Notes under the pieces: model-generated
Told to the model about the DNA's origin: nothing
Seen by the model: the letters and a program-made list of their open reading frames with translations, nothing else
Database searches by the model: none
Program-made: the position numbers and the translations under genes
In this document: positions 59,526 through 64,000 of the stretch, piece after piece
How the letters are laid out: each line of letters starts with the position of its first letter
How positions within the stretch are numbered: position 1 is the stretch's first letter
Assembly: GCF_000612585.1 (NCBI RefSeq)
Contig: NZ_JFCA01000001.1
Span: forward strand, 179,927 to 243,926
DNA: 64,000 nt
From: Pseudomonas sp. CHM02
Lineage (GTDB): Bacteria; Pseudomonadota; Gammaproteobacteria; Pseudomonadales; Pseudomonadaceae
Reading direction: 5' to 3'

Positions 59526-59780
59526 TCACAGGCTGCTTATGAAACCCATTCCTCGTAATGCCTGACTGGTCGTGTGAAAGCTCGAGATTCGATTTGCCGT
59601 CAAATTAGTGGGCGGTGTCGAGTAGGTTCGGGAGGATGCGTTGTGCGATGGCTTCTCGGTGTACGCGGGCACGAAATCATATGTGGGTGGTGGTTCCGAC
59701 GCTGCCGAGCGCGGTTGGGCTCGCATGGATTCCACGTAGCTGGGTAGATTAGGTTGGCTGTTTGTCGAATCGATAGGCAT
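59526..59780 (-). CDS. Short orphan protein with MPIDS start
   Basis: An 84-residue Pro/Ser/Thr/Tyr-rich protein, apparently disordered (PPPTYDFVPAYTEKPSHNASS). It shares MPIDS with the next gene, then diverges. ATG with GGAGC upstream. It may be the truncated first member of a small paralogous family; function unknown. The 279-bp spacer up to hrpA holds the divergent promoters and nothing else recognisable. Confidence 0.5.
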   Translation of the reverse strand: MPIDSTNSQPNLPSYVESMRAQPRSAASEPPPTYDFVPAYTEKPSHNASSRTYSTPPTNLTANRISSFHTTSQALRGMGFISSL

Positions 59781-60059
59781 AAAAGCTCCGGTTTCATAAG
59801 CGATACAGTGATCTGCCAGAGGTTTCTGGCGGGTTGATTTGATCCTGCGTACCTCACTCAAACCATCGGTTTTTTACTGTGAGATGGTCGGATGAGCGAC
59901 TTTCTTGTGTAAGAAATATGTTCATTCGGAGTCGCTAAGCGGCCAGTCACTGACTGAGCGTCTCCAGAAATGCCGAAATCTGCGACAATCGCCCCTCGTT
60001 TTTCCGTCCGTAGCTATGCAGGCGTGCCCTGCCTCACCCAGAAGACCTTTGCCGCCCTG

Positions 60060-63000
60060 ATGACCGACCAAGCGCCCACTATCGACCAACTGCTCAAAAC
60101 CCTCGATCACGCCATGCTCGCCGACCGCCATCGCTTGCGCCGGCAGCTGCTTGAGCTGCGCAAGAAGCCCGACGAGGAAAAGCTGGCGCAGTGGGTGGCG
60201 CGCATGCAGGCGTCCTGCGCGCAGGTTACGGCGCGTCGCGCCAGCCTGCCGGTGATCCGCTATGACGACAGCCTGCCGATTGCGGCCAAGCGCGATGAGA
60301 TCAAAGAAGCACTGAGCAAACACCAGGTGCTAATCATTGCCGGTGAGACCGGTTCGGGTAAAACCACCCAGTTGCCGAAGATCTGCCTGGAAATCGGTCG
60401 CGGCCAGTTCGGCCTGATCGGCCACACCCAGCCACGCCGGATCGCCGCGCGCAGCGTTGCCAGCCGTGTTGCTGAAGAACTGGCGACGCCGTTGGGCGCG
60501 CTGGTCGGCTATCAGGTGCGCTTTGAAGACCAGAGCGATTCCAACACCCTGATCAAGCTGATGACCGACGGTATCCTGCTGGCAGAAACCCAGAACGACC
60601 GCTACCTGGAACGCTACGACACGATCATCGTCGACGAAGCCCACGAACGCAGCCTGAACATCGACTTCCTGCTGGGCTACCTGAAAACCCTGCTGCCGCG
60701 TCGCCCTGACCTGAAGGTCATCATCACTTCGGCGACCATCGACCTGGAGCGCTTCTCCAAGCATTTTGACGATGCGCCGATTGTCGAGGTGTCGGGTCGT
60801 ACCTTTCCGGTGGATACCTGGTACCGCCCGCTGACCCTGGAACAGGACGAAGAGGGCAACCGCGTCGAGGACGACCTGACGGTCGACCAGGCAATCCTTG
60901 CCGCCCTCGACGAAATCGGCGCTTATGAACGCAGCGAGCGACGCAGCCCGGGCGATGTGCTGGTGTTCTTGCCGGGCGAGCGCGAGATTCGCGACGCCGC
61001 CGACCTGCTGCGCAAGGCCCAGCTCAAGCACACTGAAATCCTGCCGCTGTATGCGCGCCTGTCGCCGGCCGAACAGCAGCGCATCTTCCAGTCCCACCCG
61101 GGTCGGCGCGTGGTGCTGGCGACCAACGTCGCGGAAACCTCGCTGACCGTGCCGGGCATTCGTTATGTGATCGACAGCGGCACCGCGCGCATCAGCCGCT
61201 ACAGCTACCGCGCCAAGGTGCAGCGCCTGCCGATCGAGGCGATCTCCCAGGCCAGCGCCAACCAGCGCAAGGGCCGTTGTGGGCGGGTCGAGCCGGGCAT
61301 CTGCATCCGCTTGTACAGCGAAGAGGATTTTATCGGCCGTCCGGAATTCACCGACCCCGAGATCCTGCGCACCAACCTTGCCGCCGTGATCCTGCAGATG
61401 CTGCACCTGCGCCTCGGCGAAATCACCGATTTCCCGTTTATCGAACCGCCGGACGGCAAAGCCATCAGCGACGGCTTCAACCTGCTGCAAGAGCTGTCGG
61501 CGGTGGACCGCAACAGCCAGCTCACCCCATTGGGGCGCCAACTGGCGCGCCTGCCGGTGGACCCGCGCATGGGCCGCATGTTGCTTGAAGCCGCCAAGCT
61601 CGGCAGCCTGCAGGAAGTGCTGATCGTCGCCAGCGCCATGTCGATCCAGGACCCGCGCGAGCGCCCGCCGGAGCGTCAACAGGCCGCCGACCAGGCCCAC
61701 GCGCAGTGGAAAGATCCGGACTCGGACTTCGCCGGGCTGGTCAATTTGTGGCGCGGTTTTGAAGAACAGCGCCAGGCGCTCACCGCCAGCCCGCTGCGCA
61801 ACTGGTGCCGCAAGAACTTCCTCAACTACTTGCGCCTGCGCGAGTGGCGCGACTCCCATCGCCAGTTGAGCCTGATCTGCCGCGATATGCAGCTGACGGT
61901 CAACAAAGACCCGGCGGACTTCCCGAAACTGCACAAGGCGGTGTTGTCCGGCCTGCTCAGCCAGATCGGCCAGAAGACCGAAGACGGCGATTACCTCGGC
62001 GCGCGCCAGCGACGTTTCTGGATTCACCCGTCCTCGGGCATCGGCAAGAAGCGCCCGCAGTGGCTGATGACCGCCGAACTGGTGGAGACCACCAAGCTCT
62101 ATGCGCGCATGGTCGCCAAGATCGACGCCGACTGGATCGAGCCGCTGGCCGGTCACCTGATCAAGAAGAACCACTTCGAGCCGCACTGGGAGAAGAAGCG
62201 CGGCCAGGTCGTGGCCTTTGAGCAGATCACCCTGTTCGGGCTGATTGTGGTCGGGCGCCGGCCGGTGCATTACGGGCCGATCGACCCGGTGGTGTCCCGC
62301 GAGCTGTTTATCCGCGAAGGCCTGGTGCGTGGCGAGATCCAGTCGCGGGCCAAGTGCCTGACGGCCAACCAGCAGTTGCTGGAGCAGCTCGACGAACTGG
62401 AAGCCAAGGCGCGCCGTCGCGACATCCTGGCGGATGAAGAAACCCTGTTCGCCTTCTACGATGCGCGCTTGCCGGCGGAGATCCACCAGACCGCGACCTT
62501 CGACAGTTGGTACAAGGTCAACAGCCAGAAAAACCCGCAACTGCTGGTCATGCGCGAAGAAGACGTACTGGCCCGCGAAGCCAGTGAAGTCACCGCCGCG
62601 CATTATCCGGACACCTTGCACCTGGGCGACCTGGAACTGGCGTTGAGTTACCACTTCGAACCCAACCACCCGCGTGACGGTGTCACCCTGCGCGTGCCGG
62701 CGCCGCTGTTGCCGGCCTTGCCGCCCGAGCGCCTGGAGTGGCTGGTGCCGGGCGTGATCGAAGCCAAGTGCATCGCCCTGGTGCGCAACCTGCCCAAGGC
62801 GCTGCGCAAGAATTTCGTGCCGGTGCCGGACTTCGTCAAGGCCGCCCTGCAACGGATCGAATTCGGCCAGGGCTCGCTGCCCCAGGCGCTGGGCCGCGAA
62901 TTGCTGCGCATGACCGGGGCGCGGGTCAGCGACGAAGCCTGGGCCGAAGCCGCGCAGCAGGTCGAAAGCCACCTGAAGATGAACCTGGAAGTGGTCGATG

Positions 63001-63971
63001 GCCAAGGCAAGTTCCTCGGCGAAGGCCGGGATCTCGCCGAACTGACGGCGCGTTTTGCCGAGGCCAGCCAGGCCGCGCTGGCCGTTCCGCAGACTGCGAA
63101 AAGCCAGCAGCCGGTCGAGGCCAAGGTGTTTGCGGCAGTGGCGGAAAAGACGCAACAGAAGATCGCCGGGCTGTCGATGACGGTGTATCCAGCGCTGGTG
63201 GAAGACAACGGCACGGTCAAGGAAGGGCGCTTCTCCACCGCCGCCGAGGCGGAATTCCAGCATCGCCGTGCGTTGCAGCGCCTGCTGATGCAGCAACTGG
63301 CGGAACCGGCGAAATTCCTGCGCGGCAAATTGCCGGGCCTGACCGAACTGGGGCTGATGTACCGCGAACTGGGGCGCATCGATGCGTTGGTGGAAGACAT
63401 CCTGCTGGCCAGCCTCGACACCTGCGTACTCGAAGGCGAAGCCAGCCTGCCGCGTGATGGCGCCGGTTTGGCGGCCTTGGCCGAGCGCAAGCGCGGCAGC
63501 TGGACCGAGCACGCCGAGCGCCTGGCGCGCCTGACCCTGGACGTGCTGAAACTCTGGCACGGCCTGCAAAAACGCTTCAAAGGCAAGATCGACCTGGCCC
63601 AGGCCGTGGCCTTGAATGACATCAAGCAGCAGTTGAGCCACCTGGTGTACCCAGGGTTTGTGCGGGAAACCCCGGCGCAATGGTTCAAGGAGTTGCCGCG
63701 TTACCTCAAGGCCATTGAGTTGCGCCTGGAGAAACTGCCAAGCCAGGTGCAAAAGGATCGGGTGTGGAGCGGCGAGCTGGCCGGCTTGTGGACGCAGTAT
63801 GAGAACCGTCTGAAAAAACACGCCCAGGAAGGCAAGCGCGACCCTCAGCTGGAGCTCTATCGCTGGTGGCTGGAGGAATATCGCGTGTCGTTGTTTGCCC
63901 AGCAACTGGGCACTAAAGTGCCGATTTCCGACAAGCGCCTGAGCAAGCAATGGAGCCAGGTCGAGGCGTAG
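60060..63971 (+). CDS. hrpA: ATP-dependent RNA helicase HrpA (DEAH box)
   Basis: A 1303-residue DEAH/RHA helicase. Walker A GETGSGKT (from about residue 95), DEAH (192-195), SAT near 223, QRKGRCGR near 400, then the helicase-associated/OB domains and the long bacterial C-terminal DUF3418 region. HrpA acts on structured RNA and stalled ribosomes. Start at ATG 60060 ([12 protein letters not shown]) matches the family start; the frame is open further upstream to 59970. Confidence 0.95.
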   Translation: MTDQAPTIDQLLKTLDHAMLADRHRLRRQLLELRKKPDEEKLAQWVARMQASCAQVTARRASLPVIRYDDSLPIAAKRDEIKEALSKHQVLIIAGETGSGKTTQLPKICLEIGRGQFGLIGHTQPRRIAARSVASRVAEELATPLGALVGYQVRFEDQSDSNTLIKLMTDGILLAETQNDRYLERYDTIIVDEAHERSLNIDFLLGYLKTLLPRRPDLKVIITSATIDLERFSKHFDDAPIVEVSGRTFPVDTWYRPLTLEQDEEGNRVEDDLTVDQAILAALDEIGAYERSERRSPGDVLVFLPGEREIRDAADLLRKAQLKHTEILPLYARLSPAEQQRIFQSHPGRRVVLATNVAETSLTVPGIRYVIDSGTARISRYSYRAKVQRLPIEAISQASANQRKGRCGRVEPGICIRLYSEEDFIGRPEFTDPEILRTNLAAVILQMLHLRLGEITDFPFIEPPDGKAISDGFNLLQELSAVDRNSQLTPLGRQLARLPVDPRMGRMLLEAAKLGSLQEVLIVASAMSIQDPRERPPERQQAADQAHAQWKDPDSDFAGLVNLWRGFEEQRQALTASPLRNWCRKNFLNYLRLREWRDSHRQLSLICRDMQLTVNKDPADFPKLHKAVLSGLLSQIGQKTEDGDYLGARQRRFWIHPSSGIGKKRPQWLMTAELVETTKLYARMVAKIDADWIEPLAGHLIKKNHFEPHWEKKRGQVVAFEQITLFGLIVVGRRPVHYGPIDPVVSRELFIREGLVRGEIQSRAKCLTANQQLLEQLDELEAKARRRDILADEETLFAFYDARLPAEIHQTATFDSWYKVNSQKNPQLLVMREEDVLAREASEVTAAHYPDTLHLGDLELALSYHFEPNHPRDGVTLRVPAPLLPALPPERLEWLVPGVIEAKCIALVRNLPKALRKNFVPVPDFVKAALQRIEFGQGSLPQALGRELLRMTGARVSDEAWAEAAQQVESHLKMNLEVVDGQGKFLGEGRDLAELTARFAEASQAALAVPQTAKSQQPVEAKVFAAVAEKTQQKIAGLSMTVYPALVEDNGTVKEGRFSTAAEAEFQHRRALQRLLMQQLAEPAKFLRGKLPGLTELGLMYRELGRIDALVEDILLASLDTCVLEGEASLPRDGAGLAALAERKRGSWTEHAERLARLTLDVLKLWHGLQKRFKGKIDLAQAVALNDIKQQLSHLVYPGFVRETPAQWFKELPRYLKAIELRLEKLPSQVQKDRVWSGELAGLWTQYENRLKKHAQEGKRDPQLELYRWWLEEYRVSLFAQQLGTKVPISDKRLSKQWSQVEA

Positions 63972-63977
63972 ATCCTA

Positions 63978-64000
63978 TGTGGTGAGCGAGCTTGCTCGCG
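63978..64000. repeat. REP, GAGCGAGCTTGCTCGCG class, cut by the window edge
   Basis: GTGAGCGAGCTTGCTCGCG directly after hrpA; its partner arm, if any, lies outside the window. Confidence 0.7.

Noticed and set aside
60330..63950. A 1206-codon minus-strand frame opposite hrpA
   Set aside because: Shadow of the DEAH helicase gene; no motif of its own.

Overview
The window looks like a core chromosomal segment of a Pseudomonas of the fluorescens/putida type. It is GC-rich. The gene order (purine catabolism, smc-zipA-ligA, ffs, dnaX-ybaB-recR, apt, anr, hemN, cco biogenesis genes, two tandem cbb3 oxidase operons, aer) is the one I know from Pseudomonas chromosomes. The intergenic spaces are full of several subclasses of Pseudomonas REP/REPIN elements. 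Species assignment is inference. No phage, IS transposase, CRISPR, rRNA or tRNA was found.

Layout. 1-712: start of a dacB-like PBP4 gene (cut by the edge) and a YggL-type ribosome-associated protein. 749-10197: purine catabolism locus: BenE-family transporter, FCD-GntR regulator, xdhA-xdhB-xdhC-guaD operon (minus strand) and a second FCD-GntR regulator divergent from xdhA. 10200-18653: smc, zipA, ligA, and a zinc-ribbon/HEXXH protein. 18735-18904: promoter and 4.5S SRP RNA. 19025-26412: an accessory-looking stretch with a small helical protein plus SF1 helicase-like ATPase, a muramidase plus secreted SH3-like partner (possible effector/immunity pair), LysR, EamA exporter, VOC protein and a periplasmic solute-binding protein. 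26546-32887: dnaX, ybaB, an MDR oxidoreductase, recR, an acyl-CoA dehydrogenase, apt.

32980-49368: the microaerobic respiration block. The oxygen sensor Anr, anaerobic coproporphyrinogen dehydrogenase HemN, the ccoGHIS assembly operon with a SafE-like protein, and two complete ccoNOQP operons lie together. A Phd/VapC toxin-antitoxin pair sits between ccoG and the first ccoP. Perfect or near-perfect Anr boxes (TTGAT-N4-ATCAA) precede hemN, ccoG and the distal ccoN2, a weak one precedes ccoN1, and two GCGAC-N5-GTCGC boxes (RegA/RoxR type) lie in front of ccoG and in the spacer upstream of ccoN1. HemN makes heme precursor under low oxygen, CcoI/CcoG/CcoH/CcoS supply copper and assembly, and Aer (50217-51782) steers toward favourable redox conditions.

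49448-64000: alpha/beta hydrolase, aer, CPBP-family membrane protein, two convergent EamA exporters (the first with a long leader containing a small ORF), a chemoreceptor, aceK, two orphan proteins sharing an MPIDS start, and the DEAH helicase hrpA.

The observations most worth following are the helicase two-gene module and the muramidase/partner pair beside ffs, a MITE-like 159-bp element abutting a stop codon at 35832-35990, REP sequence that has become the C-terminus of an exporter, and paired operator-like sites in the xdh and cco promoters.
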